From contig NZ_MIJY01000045.1 in the NCBI RefSeq assembly GCF_001730305.1, positions 186,001 through 250,000 of the forward strand: a stretch of DNA of 64,000 nt, in the 5' to 3' direction. Shown piece after piece: positions 56,658-63,989 of this stretch (the first letter of the stretch is position 1; the number at the start of each line of letters is the position of its first letter). The position numbers and the translations under genes are program-made. Below the pieces are notes generated by a model. That model did not search any database and had not been told where the DNA came from. It worked only from the letters and a program-made list of their open reading frames with translations. The stretch comes from Enterococcus termitis. Lineage in GTDB: Bacteria; Bacillota; Bacilli; Lactobacillales; Enterococcaceae.

Positions 56658-56789
56658 ATGGCTACGTTTATTTTAGCAGTACTGATTTTTGGCGGAGCAG
56701 GATACGTGATCTATTCTCGAATAAAAACTGGAAAGAGCTGTGATGACTGTCACACGACTTGTCCAGTGAAGAAAGAACAGGAAAAATAG
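56658..56789 (+). CDS. FeoB-associated Cys-rich membrane protein
   Basis: A 43-aa protein. One hydrophobic helix (about residues 3-19) is followed by a cytoplasmic tail with the pattern CDDCHTTC (three cysteines at 28, 31 and 35). It has TAGGAA before the ATG and starts 4 bp after feoB. Short proteins of this type accompany feoB in many firmicutes and may act as a FeoC substitute or Fe-S sensor; function is not established. Confidence 0.85.
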   Translation: MATFILAVLIFGGAGYVIYSRIKTGKSCDDCHTTCPVKKEQEK

Positions 56790-56793
56790 TCTT

Positions 56794-56840
56794 ACGACAC
56801 AATGAAAGAAAAGGGACGATCATTTCTTTTGTTGTGTCGT
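56794..56840 (+). terminator. Terminator after the feo operon
   Basis: ACGACACAA and TTGTGTCGT arms with inner AAAGAAA/TTTCTTT pairing; T-rich tail. Confidence 0.75.
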
Positions 56841-56850
56841 ATATTTTCTC

Positions 56851-56879
56851 TTGAACAAACAGCAAGCAAGTGCTACAAT
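56851..56879 (+). promoter_or_regulatory. tRNA-Lys promoter
   Basis: TTGAAC, 17-bp spacer with extended -10 TGC, TACAAT. Confidence 0.7.
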
Positions 56880-56898
56880 ATTTAAGTACTAATTATTT

Positions 56899-56963
<65 letters not shown>

Positions 56964-56971
<8 letters not shown>

Positions 56972-57056
56972 TTGGGTGCCAAACCCACGAGAATGGTATT
57001 CTGTCGGCGTCTTTGGACGTTTCGAAGATGGAATATGCGTTCTCTTTTTTTGTTTG
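56964..57056 (+). repeat. attL: left 93-bp direct repeat
   Basis: Identical to 62725-62817 except one T/C difference at 57014. It includes the end of the tRNA gene and the tRNA terminator hairpin (GAGAA at 56989 with TTCTC at 57040, then a T run). Confidence 0.9.
56989..57051 (+). terminator. tRNA-Lys terminator inside attL
   Basis: GAGAA/TTCTC outer arms, GTATTC/GAATAT and CGTC/GACG inner pairing, then seven T. The same structure is present in attR. Confidence 0.65.
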
Positions 57057-57067
57057 TTTTTATCTCA

Positions 57068-57086
57068 TGGGCACGTTTGTGGGCAC
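57068..57086. repeat. Paired TGGGCAC repeats next to attL
   Basis: TGGGCAC occurs at 57068 and 57080, one helical turn apart, just inside the left end. They could be arm-type integrase sites. Confidence 0.35.
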
Positions 57087-57159
57087 AAATTAATCACATT
57101 TTTGATAAATCAACAAGCCATTAGTACTGACTTATTCAAGTCGGTTACTTTGGCTTATA

Positions 57160-57477
57160 TTATTTATTATTCAAAGACTTTAAAATCGCTAGAATATGTT
57201 CTAATGTTTCGTCATCTAAATCAACCAAATTATTATTGATGGCTGAAACTAGTTGACTATGATTTTTTGGTTCATAGAGAAAATCACTAATAGAAATTTC
57301 TAAGTATTCACAAATAGCATAAAGCATTTGAATTGAAGGCATAGAACGTTTATTTTCTATTGAATTAATGTAATTTTCATTTTGTCCGATTGCAATACTC
57401 ATTTCTCTTGCACTGACATTTTTCTTTGTTCTAAATTTATGAAGTCTTTCAGATAAAAAAGTTTCAAAATTATTCAT
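57160..57477 (-). CDS. XRE-family HTH regulator of the element
   Basis: A 105-aa Cro/CI-type regulator. The HTH (about residues 10-65) reads VSAREMSIAIGQNENYINSIENKRSMPSIQMLYAICEYLEIS, and a short C-terminal helix follows. AAGGAAG precedes the ATG. It is divergent from a 99-aa gene whose promoter contains palindromes that could be its operators, a repressor-like layout. No toxin-like partner is recognised. Confidence 0.85.
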   Translation of the reverse strand: MNNFETFLSERLHKFRTKKNVSAREMSIAIGQNENYINSIENKRSMPSIQMLYAICEYLEISISDFLYEPKNHSQLVSAINNNLVDLDDETLEHILAILKSLNNK

Positions 57478-57554
57478 AGCTATTATTCACTTCCTTTTAC
57501 ACTATTCTACATCATATAAGTATCTTTTTTACAACATTAAAACAGTTGTTTGGG

Positions 57555-57583
57555 TTGTTAAACATTTTTAAATGTTGTATAAT
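57555..57583 (+). promoter_or_regulatory. Rightward promoter with palindromic operator candidate
   Basis: TTGTTA, 17-bp spacer, TATAAT. The spacer contains the perfect palindrome AACATTT-tt-AAATGTT (57561-57576), a plausible binding site for the divergent XRE repressor. Confidence 0.6.
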
Positions 57584-57633
57584 TTAGGAAAGAAAGTTTT
57601 TAAAGTAGTAAAAAGAAGGGAAGAGGTATATTT

Positions 57634-57933
57634 ATGGATAATTCAGCAAAGCATGGACTAAAATCTGAAAATAATCAACCAATCAAAAAATTAAGTCATC
57701 AAGATATTTTTGAACTTTATGATATGTTGGAGCAATTGAAATCTTGGCAAGAGCCACTTAATTTATTAGGACGTTTTTTTAGTGATAAGAAACGCCCAGT
57801 AGATAAAAGAAAAATTGCCAAAGAATACTACTCTTGTTCACAGATATTTAATGTCTTTAATATTGAGTTCGCTCTTTTAATGCAAAGGATGGAGACACAA
57901 ATTAATGAATTAAGAAGTAGAGAGAAAGTATAA
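57634..57933 (+). CDS. Small hypothetical protein of the element
   Basis: Not recognised. A 99-aa, charged, mostly helical protein (KKLSHQDIFELYDMLEQLKSW ... FALLMQRMETQINELRS), without membrane segments or cysteine motifs apart from one Cys. AAGGGAAGAGG lies upstream of the ATG. It has its own promoter with an operator-like palindrome, and a clear terminator follows, so it is the only gene of that transcript. It might be an element regulator; no family could be named. Confidence 0.6.
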   Translation: MDNSAKHGLKSENNQPIKKLSHQDIFELYDMLEQLKSWQEPLNLLGRFFSDKKRPVDKRKIAKEYYSCSQIFNVFNIEFALLMQRMETQINELRSREKV

Positions 57934-57943
57934 AGTATTCTAA

Positions 57944-58006
57944 AAAGAAACTGTGATACCTGTCAGAGTTTCTTTTTCTGATTCGTACCACAGTTTCTTT
58001 TTATTT
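57944..58006 (+). terminator. Terminator after the 99-aa gene
   Basis: AAAGAAACTGTG and CACAGTTTCTTT arms with a 33-base loop, then T-rich. Confidence 0.75.
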
Positions 58007-58018
58007 CGAGTACTTAAA

Positions 58019-58198
58019 TTAGTTTTGCTGATGCATAAGTTCAGCAAATTTTTCTACCGCCGCTTGTTTGTTTACTTCTTTTGTAACATGAAGATAAAAT
58101 TTTCTCATTGTTTTAGAATCTTCATGACCAATTCTTTCTTGAATTGCTTGTAAATCTACACCAGCTTGGGCAAGTAGACATACGTGTGTATGTCTAAA
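58019..58198 (-). pseudogene. Tyrosine recombinase (integrase), C-terminal remnant
   Basis: Only the last 59 codons remain, opened by a stop in frame at 58199-58201. They include FRHTHVCLLAQAGVDLQ (the second catalytic Arg), IQERIGHEDSKT (the conserved His) and the catalytic Tyr in RKFYLHVTKEV, ending NQQ-like at a normal C-terminus (MHQQN). The SAM-like arm and core-binding parts and the first catalytic Arg are gone. The break adjoins the start of a broken XRE gene, so a deletion probably fused the two. Confidence 0.85.
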
Positions 58199-58216
58199 TT
58201 ACGGAGGTTTTAACCA

Positions 58217-58686
58217 ATGTAAAAAAGTAATTTAGCTGAAAATATCAAAAAATATCGTAAGAAGTTAAATTTGACTGAAGTTGAGTTGGCAGAAAGTTTA
58301 GGTTTGTCAAAGCATAGTGTAATTAGTTATGAAAAAGGAGCAACTTTCCAGCCAGTGATACGTTAGAAAAAATATTGGACTTATTCAAAGTTACTCCTAA
58401 TCAGCTCTTTTATTCCTTAAATATTGATGAAAGGGTAATAACTGATAGAGAGTCTAAGTTTAGAGAATTAGAATCCTATCGGGAAAATATTTTAGCGACT
58501 GTACAAAGTATTGAAGAGAATGCTTCGTTTATAGAATACAATGAACCTATATATGATGAAAACGGAAGTATAATTGATTATCGAGAAGTAGAAATTTCAT
58601 CTAACGATCAGGCTAGAGGTGTCTTAGTGAAAGCGATAGATATAGAAAATTTAGATATGAGATTGTTGATTGATTTTTTTAAGTAA
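58217..58686 (+). pseudogene. XRE-family regulator, broken by start loss and a one-base frameshift
   Basis: After GGAGGT and ATG at 58217 the frame meets an immediate stop. One frame over it reads NLAENIKKYRKKLNLTEVE, then LAESLGLSKHSVISYEKGATF, a classic XRE helix-turn-helix. Around 58345-58349 (ACTTTCC, expected ACTTTTCC) it shifts frame and continues as PASDTLEKILDLFKVTPNQL and a C-terminal region of about 80 aa to 58686. Two independent lesions make it a pseudogene. The intact protein would have been a phage-type repressor of about 155 aa. Confidence 0.8.
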
Positions 58687-58746
58687 GAAGGTTGCTAAGG
58701 TTGCTAGTGAAATAAAAAAATTAATATTAAATAATTGTATTTTGTA

Positions 58747-58780
58747 AAGAAGAAATTCAGTAAGTGGATTTCTTCTTTTA
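58747..58780 (+). terminator. Terminator upstream of the nuclease-like gene
   Basis: AAGAAGAAAT and ATTTCTTCTT arms around an eight- to twelve-base loop, then TTTTA. Confidence 0.7.
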
Positions 58781-58797
58781 TTTAATAAAAAATGTGG

Positions 58798-58835
58798 TAC
58801 ACTGGATTTGTATGTTATTACATTCAATTTAGTAT
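58798..58835 (+). promoter_or_regulatory. Promoter candidates for the nuclease-ATPase module
   Basis: An extended -10 (TGTGGTACACT, -10 at 58798) and a second possibility TTGTAT at 58808, 16-bp spacer, TAGTAT at 58830. They cannot be ranked from sequence alone. Confidence 0.4.
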
Positions 58836-58877
58836 TTTTTTATTAATTCTTGTTTTGAAAAAGAGGAGGTTGTTACA

Positions 58878-59975
58878 GTGTGTTACACAATATCGTCTAC
58901 AGAAAGTTTAAATGAGTCTGCATCAAGTTTTGAAACAGCATCGTTACTCTATTTAATAACATTAAATAGTAATAGAAGTAAAATGCATTATTATTTTATA
59001 GACTTATTTAACGATGTTACATCAATGACAGAAAAAGATGAATTTTTATTTGATGTGCAATCTAAAAATGACAAAAATATGTCTCCTAAAAAATTAGGTA
59101 GATATTTAGTAACACTTTTTAAAAACTATGTTTCATCTATAGAATTTGACTCTTATTATTTGACAATTCCTTGTGATCTTAATGAAAAAAATATTAAGAA
59201 AAATGTAAATTCTAAAAGTAAAACTGCAAAAATTATAGATTACCTTCAACAAGATGCATTGAGTAAAGTAGAGAAAGGATTATTTGAAGAAATAAATGAT
59301 AAAACATACTTAAATAAATATGTGAAAAATAATACTGACCTTGCTATTAAAGATAAAATCAGTAAATTTCTATCTAAAACTTATATAGTTATATTATCAG
59401 TTGAACATGAACAATTAGTACTAAACTTTCTTGAAAATAAATCATTAAATGTGGATAAATTTTTTTTAAAAAATATTTTTAATGAAATCAGAGATGCACA
59501 AAATAAACTAAAACAAATTAACGTTGAAAATTTAACGCTAAATGTAGCGTCTGAAGCAGTAGATTTTAAAAAACATTTTGTAAGTGAAGAATTAAGAACG
59601 TTAGTTTTTAATAGAATTATTATGTTAGATTTTTGTACAAATGCAATTCCATCTAGTTTTAGTTTTTATATTATGAATACTCGTCAAGTATCTTCGGAAT
59701 GGGAATTAAAAGAATTACATACACTGTGTATTGATGCAGTAAGGAAAACTATTTTTGACAAAAATAGTAAGAGAGCTTTTTGGACAACTTTTTGTGAATT
59801 GTACAATCTAATTTTAAAAAACTCAGATTTATCAGTTGTAGATATTTATCAAAAGTTAGAAAGACCCTTTATAAATAAGATGAAATTTCTTCGTGATGGT
59901 GATGATAAATATATTTTTTTTATAGCTTTAATTCAAAACGGGGTAAAGGAGTATTTAGAAAAATATGAAAATTAA
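58878..59975 (+). CDS. Putative Cap4/DUF4297-like nuclease component of a defence module
   Basis: A 365-aa protein without a recognised name. The N-terminal 100 residues fit a PD-(D/E)XK-type dsDNA nuclease of the Cap4/DUF4297 kind: a helix SSFETASLLYLITL, an acidic strand DLFNDVT (about 42-48), then a strand with the D-x-Q-x-K motif FLFDVQSKND (Asp59, Gln61, Lys63) and the helix PKKLGRYLVTLFKNY. The remaining 265 residues are helical and unassigned. The GTG at 58878 follows AGGAGGT. Its last 11 bp overlap the ATPase gene, so the two are translationally coupled. The nuclease role is inferred from motif pattern only. Confidence 0.6.
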   Translation: MCYTISSTESLNESASSFETASLLYLITLNSNRSKMHYYFIDLFNDVTSMTEKDEFLFDVQSKNDKNMSPKKLGRYLVTLFKNYVSSIEFDSYYLTIPCDLNEKNIKKNVNSKSKTAKIIDYLQQDALSKVEKGLFEEINDKTYLNKYVKNNTDLAIKDKISKFLSKTYIVILSVEHEQLVLNFLENKSLNVDKFFLKNIFNEIRDAQNKLKQINVENLTLNVASEAVDFKKHFVSEELRTLVFNRIIMLDFCTNAIPSSFSFYIMNTRQVSSEWELKELHTLCIDAVRKTIFDKNSKRAFWTTFCELYNLILKNSDLSVVDIYQKLERPFINKMKFLRDGDDKYIFFIALIQNGVKEYLEKYEN

Positions 59976-61581
59976 TACAGTAGCAATAGGTAATTCAGAA
60001 CAAGCGTTTATAGAAAATAGAATTTCAGATGGTGTAAATATTATTATAAGTGATGATAATGATAGAGGAAAAACAATAGTGATACAATCTATTTTGTATG
60101 CATTAGGAAACGAACCTGTATATCCAACTAGTTTTGATGTTAATAGCCATTATTATTATTTGTCAATTAATATAAACAATTCTGATATTGAAATTTTACG
60201 TAGAAAGAAACAGTTCATTGTAATTGATTCAAATAATGGATTTCAATTATTTGAAACTGTAAAAGATTTTACAAAATATTTTGATAGTGAAATATACAAA
60301 CTTCCACAATTCATGAAAAAAGAGAAGAAAGAAACGGCTTCTTTGGAATTATTTCATCAATTATACTTTGTAGGTCAAGACTCAAGAAATACTTCTAATA
60401 CAGTTAATTCTGGACGGTATAACAAAGTAGATTTTATAAATATGATTGCATTTATGAAGTACGATTACTTATCTAAAACAGGATTAACAGAAAAAATTAG
60501 TGAACTGAAAGAAGAGTTAAAAGGACTTAAAATAGATATTGATAAAAAATCAAAATCAATTAAGTACAAGAAGCGCTTGAAAAAGTATGAAGAGGTTACT
60601 AATCTAGCTAAAGTGGAGAAAAAATATGAGAGGGTTAAGTCAGCTATTGAGAAGAGAGATAATGAAATTTCAGAGTTAGATAAAGAACTAGCTCGTTTTG
60701 AAAACTATCTATCTTCTAGGCATAGATTGAAAAATGAATTGAATTCCTTAAAAAGAGAACTAAAACTAGGAAATGTTACTTGTGCAGATTGTAACTCTAA
60801 AAATATAATTTATAAGTCTAAAGATGATAGTTTTTCTTTTAATATATCTAATCCCGTAATTAGAAAAGAAATTCTTAATTCTATTGAAAGAGAAATTTTA
60901 ACAACCCAATTTGAAGTTAATGAAAAAAAATCTTTGTATAGAGAAAAAATTAATAATAAGAATCAAGTTCTTGAAAGTGAAGGAATAACTCTTGAAGATT
61001 ATATCTATTTTTCAGATTATAATAAATCCTTAGCTGATTATAATAATGAATTAAAAGAGCTATTGGATTCTAAAGATAGTTTAGAATTAGAAATATCCAC
61101 TTTAGAAACTCAGAATAAAAATTCCTCTGCTGAATCTAAATTAGCAGAACAGCGGATTTTAGAGTTAATGAAAAAAGAATATCATTATTTTGATAGTGAT
61201 GGGAATTTAGAGTTCGATAGTTTATTTACTAAAAAAAATGATACACATTCAGGTAGTGATAGGCAAGAGTTTCTTTCAGCTAAATTAATAGCAATAAATA
61301 AATTTTTAGAGTTACCATTTCCAATTATAATGGATGGCTTTAGGGAAGGTGAACTATCAACAAGTAAAGAAGAACTTATGATACCAAGGTTTGAGAGCGT
61401 AAATACTCAAGTGATTTTGTCTTGTACCTTAAAAAAAGAAGAGCATGTTACAGATAAATATTCTAACTTAAATAATATAAATAAAATAGATTATTCAGAA
61501 AATACAAAAAATCATATTCTAAATACTAATGATCTGGAAGAATTTAAAGAATTAGTTAGTAAATTTAATATTATACTCTGA
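59965..61581 (+). CDS. SMC/Rad50-like ATPase with zinc-hook-like CxxC, candidate defence component
   Basis: A 538-aa protein with split ATPase halves and a central coiled coil. N-terminal half (1-165): Walker A at 29-37 reads SDDNDRGKT, keeping GKT but lacking the first Gly, followed by the helix IVIQSILYAL. Coiled coils run at about 172-265 and 300-400. Between them VTCADC (Cys273, Cys276) resembles a Rad50 zinc hook. C-terminal half: signature-like SGSDRQEFLSAKL (429-441) and Walker B FPIIMDGFREGEL (452-464). This layout is that of Lamassu LmuB and ABC-three-component ATPases. The ATG overlaps the nuclease-like gene by 11 bp. Confidence 0.75.
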   Translation: MKINTVAIGNSEQAFIENRISDGVNIIISDDNDRGKTIVIQSILYALGNEPVYPTSFDVNSHYYYLSININNSDIEILRRKKQFIVIDSNNGFQLFETVKDFTKYFDSEIYKLPQFMKKEKKETASLELFHQLYFVGQDSRNTSNTVNSGRYNKVDFINMIAFMKYDYLSKTGLTEKISELKEELKGLKIDIDKKSKSIKYKKRLKKYEEVTNLAKVEKKYERVKSAIEKRDNEISELDKELARFENYLSSRHRLKNELNSLKRELKLGNVTCADCNSKNIIYKSKDDSFSFNISNPVIRKEILNSIEREILTTQFEVNEKKSLYREKINNKNQVLESEGITLEDYIYFSDYNKSLADYNNELKELLDSKDSLELEISTLETQNKNSSAESKLAEQRILELMKKEYHYFDSDGNLEFDSLFTKKNDTHSGSDRQEFLSAKLIAINKFLELPFPIIMDGFREGELSTSKEELMIPRFESVNTQVILSCTLKKEEHVTDKYSNLNNINKIDYSENTKNHILNTNDLEEFKELVSKFNIIL

Positions 61582-61647
61582 TTGCAAAAGACCTCGCTTT
61601 GTCAAGTTTATATTAAATCTTTCATTTTAAGGGGAAGACTATAGAAT

Positions 61648-61692
61648 ATGGATAAATTACTAAAAAGACGATTTGGCTGGAAAGGGATATAA
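61648..61692 (+). CDS. 14-codon mini-ORF coupled to the membrane-protein gene
   Basis: ATG to TAA encodes MDKLLKRRFGWKGI. AAGGGG lies 13 bp upstream, a loose ribosome site. The stop overlaps the next ATG (TAATG), so ribosomes finishing it could start the membrane protein, which has no better site of its own. It may be a leader peptide or a relic of a longer gene; translation is unproven. Confidence 0.35.
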   Translation: MDKLLKRRFGWKGI

Positions 61693-62591
61693 TGAATAAA
61701 ATAAAGAAATTTGTTTTTAGTGAATACTTTTTCAAATCAGCAACATTATTAATATCTTTATTTGCCTTAAGCATATCAATTCATTCTTGTAAAAATTCTA
61801 ATAAGTCTTTAGAAAACTCAACAAAATCTTTGAAGATTGCTGAAAGAGAAAACGAGCCTAGTTTAAAAATTATTCAAAATTTATGGACTAATCAACCTTT
61901 TTACGAGTTAGTTAATGAATCTAATTCTAAATTGGATAAAATTCCATCACCGTCATATTTAATGTTTATTCCAAGTAAAGTCTATTTTGTAAATAATGAT
62001 GGGAGTAGGTTGTCTAATTTGGTTCTTTCACCAGTATCTTATGATGCGATTACTGAACAATTAGTAGAAAATACGACTAAGGGTAGTATTGTCAAATCAG
62101 TCTTACCAAAATCTTTTTTTGCAAAAAAAGGAATACGTGATGTAATTCATGGAGAGTTTATTAATGTTGAAGATAGGTTTAAAATATATGTGGATACATT
62201 GCCTTTTTTAGTTATTATTAGTGATATTGAATTTCAATATAACAATAAAGTTAATAATGTTGTATTGCTTTCTACACCACTAGAAAATGTGGAAATAACT
62301 GAGGATGACTTAAATAATATTAAGGAATACACTAGAGATAATGCAGAAAAACTTGAAGTGAAATTAACTGAGGAAAATTCCAATAGTTATAAAATAGCTC
62401 AGGAGAAAATTGAGACAGTAGTTAAAGAAATATTTAATTCTGATAAAAAAGCTAATGAAAATGATTTGAAAATTTTAGGTGGTAAAGAAGGTGGCTACGA
62501 TTTCATACTGAAAAAGATTAACAAACAGATAAGTTACCTTGATCCAATGGAAGCTTATGATGAGCAAATTAATCAGAAAGAGTCTAAATAA
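61692..62591 (+). CDS. Single-pass membrane protein of the element, unknown function
   Basis: Not recognised. A 299-aa protein with a short basic N-terminus, one membrane helix (about 14-32, SATLLISLFALSISIHS), a short coiled segment (SNKSLENSTKSLKIAERENE) and a folded domain of about 240 residues with beta-rich patches. The C-terminal 80 residues are helical and charged. Because the N-terminus is basic, the bulk is probably outside unless the helix is reversed. It is 110 bp after the ATPase gene and has no promoter I can see; it could be a third component of the module or independent cargo. Confidence 0.6.
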   Translation: MNKIKKFVFSEYFFKSATLLISLFALSISIHSCKNSNKSLENSTKSLKIAERENEPSLKIIQNLWTNQPFYELVNESNSKLDKIPSPSYLMFIPSKVYFVNNDGSRLSNLVLSPVSYDAITEQLVENTTKGSIVKSVLPKSFFAKKGIRDVIHGEFINVEDRFKIYVDTLPFLVIISDIEFQYNNKVNNVVLLSTPLENVEITEDDLNNIKEYTRDNAEKLEVKLTEENSNSYKIAQEKIETVVKEIFNSDKKANENDLKILGGKEGGYDFILKKINKQISYLDPMEAYDEQINQKESK

Positions 62592-62592
62592 T

Positions 62593-62649
62593 AATGACCT
62601 CTGACCTCTTTTTGACCTCCTTTAAAATTAAAAATGAGGTCATTTTCTT
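62593..62649 (+). terminator. Terminator closing the element module
   Basis: AATGACCTC and GAGGTCATT arms (9 bp), a 34-base loop that carries two further TGACCTC copies, then TTTTC. Confidence 0.6.
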
Positions 62650-62724
62650 TATCTATTCAATTTGAGTACGCTTAAAAGAATTTAAATCATTACATTTTTA
62701 TTTGAATATAAACTAAATACTCAC

Positions 62725-62817
62725 ACGACCCATTGGGTGCCAAACCCACGAGAATGGTATTCTGTCGGCGTCTTCGGACGTTTCGAAGATGGAATATGCG
62801 TTCTCTTTTTTTGTTTG
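62725..62817 (+). repeat. attR: right 93-bp direct repeat
   Basis: Second copy of the attL sequence, beginning with ACGACCCA of the tRNA 3' end and including the terminator hairpin; C at 62775 where attL has T. Confidence 0.9.
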
Positions 62818-62920
62818 CAAAAGTATTTTGGGAAATAGTCTATCCCTTCCAATCGTATAAAGTGAGTATTCTGCTATTTGATGATAAACTAAAAAAGAAG
62901 AACAATAATAGGAGGGGAAA

Positions 62921-63796
62921 ATGATGAAAAAGCCAGCCATTTATTCATTAATTTTATTAGCAGGAATCTCTTTAGCAGCATGTGGAGAGAAAACGCAGTC
63001 ATCTGAAAGTTCAGCTTCGTCAAAACAAACGGAAAAAAATAGTACAACATCGTCCTCAACAAAAGAAAGCACCACTAAATCAAGTGCATCATCCAGCTCG
63101 ACAAAAGCTTCGTCAACTGAACCAAAAACAAGTGAAACACAAACAGCAGCGCAGCCAGAAAATAATACGCCAGAAAAACAAGCAACGGCGGTTTTAGATG
63201 AGTTGGGCGCACTGTTTCCAAATGATGGCTTACCTCAACGTTTGTTGACTAGTCGAACTGCAACTTATTTAACTTCAGCGACAACTGGAACGGCTGATCA
63301 AAATAATTTTAGAGTATTATACTACGCAGAAGATCATCCGATTGCGGTGAATGATCCGGCAGTAAATAATTTGCAGCCAATCGCTTCATTTGAAAAGAAA
63401 ACATATGGATCAGCAGAAGAAGCCGCAGCCGGAGTGGAACAAGTTATTGATACAGGTGGAAATAAAGTGGATCTAGGATATGGGATTACAGGATACGAAC
63501 AAGGAGCTGCCGGTTCGACGTATTTATCTTGGCAGGAAGGAAATTGGAGTTTGGTTGTTCGGGCGTCTAATATTGGTGGAGAAGTAGCAGAACCTCTAGC
63601 TAAGGAAGTTGTTACTTATTTAGAAAAAGCAATGTTGCCCGCTCCTAAAAATGTAGGTCAGATTTCTTTAACGGCAAGTGTAAGTGACAGCTATCAAATC
63701 AATTCAGCTGCTTGGCAAAAAGATACGATCGTTTATACCGTTAAGCATTTTGATGCATTGCAAACAGTGAAAATGGCCGTATCAACCAATGAGTGA
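62921..63796 (+). CDS. Lipoprotein with Ser/Thr-rich linker
   Basis: A 291-aa predicted lipoprotein. The signal sequence ends in the lipobox LAAC (Cys21), followed by a low-complexity linker rich in Ser, Thr and Lys (about 24-85) and a folded extracellular domain (about 88-291) with TYGSAEEAAAGVEQVID and SYLSWQEGNWSLVVRAS-like segments. I do not recognise the domain. GGAGGGG precedes two adjacent ATG codons; the first was used. It is the first chromosomal gene beyond the integrated element. Confidence 0.8.
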   Translation: MMKKPAIYSLILLAGISLAACGEKTQSSESSASSKQTEKNSTTSSSTKESTTKSSASSSSTKASSTEPKTSETQTAAQPENNTPEKQATAVLDELGALFPNDGLPQRLLTSRTATYLTSATTGTADQNNFRVLYYAEDHPIAVNDPAVNNLQPIASFEKKTYGSAEEAAAGVEQVIDTGGNKVDLGYGITGYEQGAAGSTYLSWQEGNWSLVVRASNIGGEVAEPLAKEVVTYLEKAMLPAPKNVGQISLTASVSDSYQINSAAWQKDTIVYTVKHFDALQTVKMAVSTNE

Positions 63797-63863
63797 GGAG
63801 ATAAAAATTTTTCTAAGAAACCGAATATCGGAATGCTAAAAAGAAAATAAAGCAGAATCAGCA

Positions 63864-63893
63864 TTGACGAAACATTCACTCATCTTGTACAAT
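63864..63893 (+). promoter_or_regulatory. Promoter near the right edge
   Basis: TTGACG, 18-bp spacer, TACAAT. It would start a transcript that leaves the window. Confidence 0.65.
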
Positions 63894-63928
63894 AAGTACA
63901 GGATAGAAGTAAATAATAAAATAAAAAA

Positions 63929-63989
63929 GGCACTTCACAATTTGGTGGCAGCCAAACTATGAAGCCCTGAAAAGTCAGCAGACACTGAC
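63929..63989 (+). ncRNA. Structured RNA leader or small RNA, 5' part only
   Basis: Two consecutive hairpins follow the promoter: GGC-a-CTTCA with TGAAGCC enclosing TTTGG/CCAAA (63929-63966), then GTCAG/CTGAC (63974-63989). Neither is followed by a T run. I cannot match it to a known riboswitch or RNA family; it continues beyond the window. Confidence 0.35.

Larger units (their letters stand above)
62592..62920. other. 329-bp stretch spanning the right end of the element
   Basis: Holds the module terminator, an AT-rich end of about 75 bp, attR with its terminator hairpin, and about 100 bp of chromosomal sequence leading to the lipoprotein gene. No gene is supported. Confidence 0.6.

Noticed and set aside
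57160-57933. Toxin-antitoxin pair (XRE protein and 99-aa protein)
   Set aside because: The genes are divergent rather than co-directional, and the 99-aa protein shows no toxin-like motif; a repressor-target layout fits better.
57953-58153. 66-codon plus-strand ORF
   Set aside because: It runs antisense to the terminator and the integrase remnant, which explain the sequence better.
62733-62924. 63-codon ORF across attR
   Set aside because: It is made by the non-coding att repeat; the matching stretch at attL gives a similar meaningless frame.
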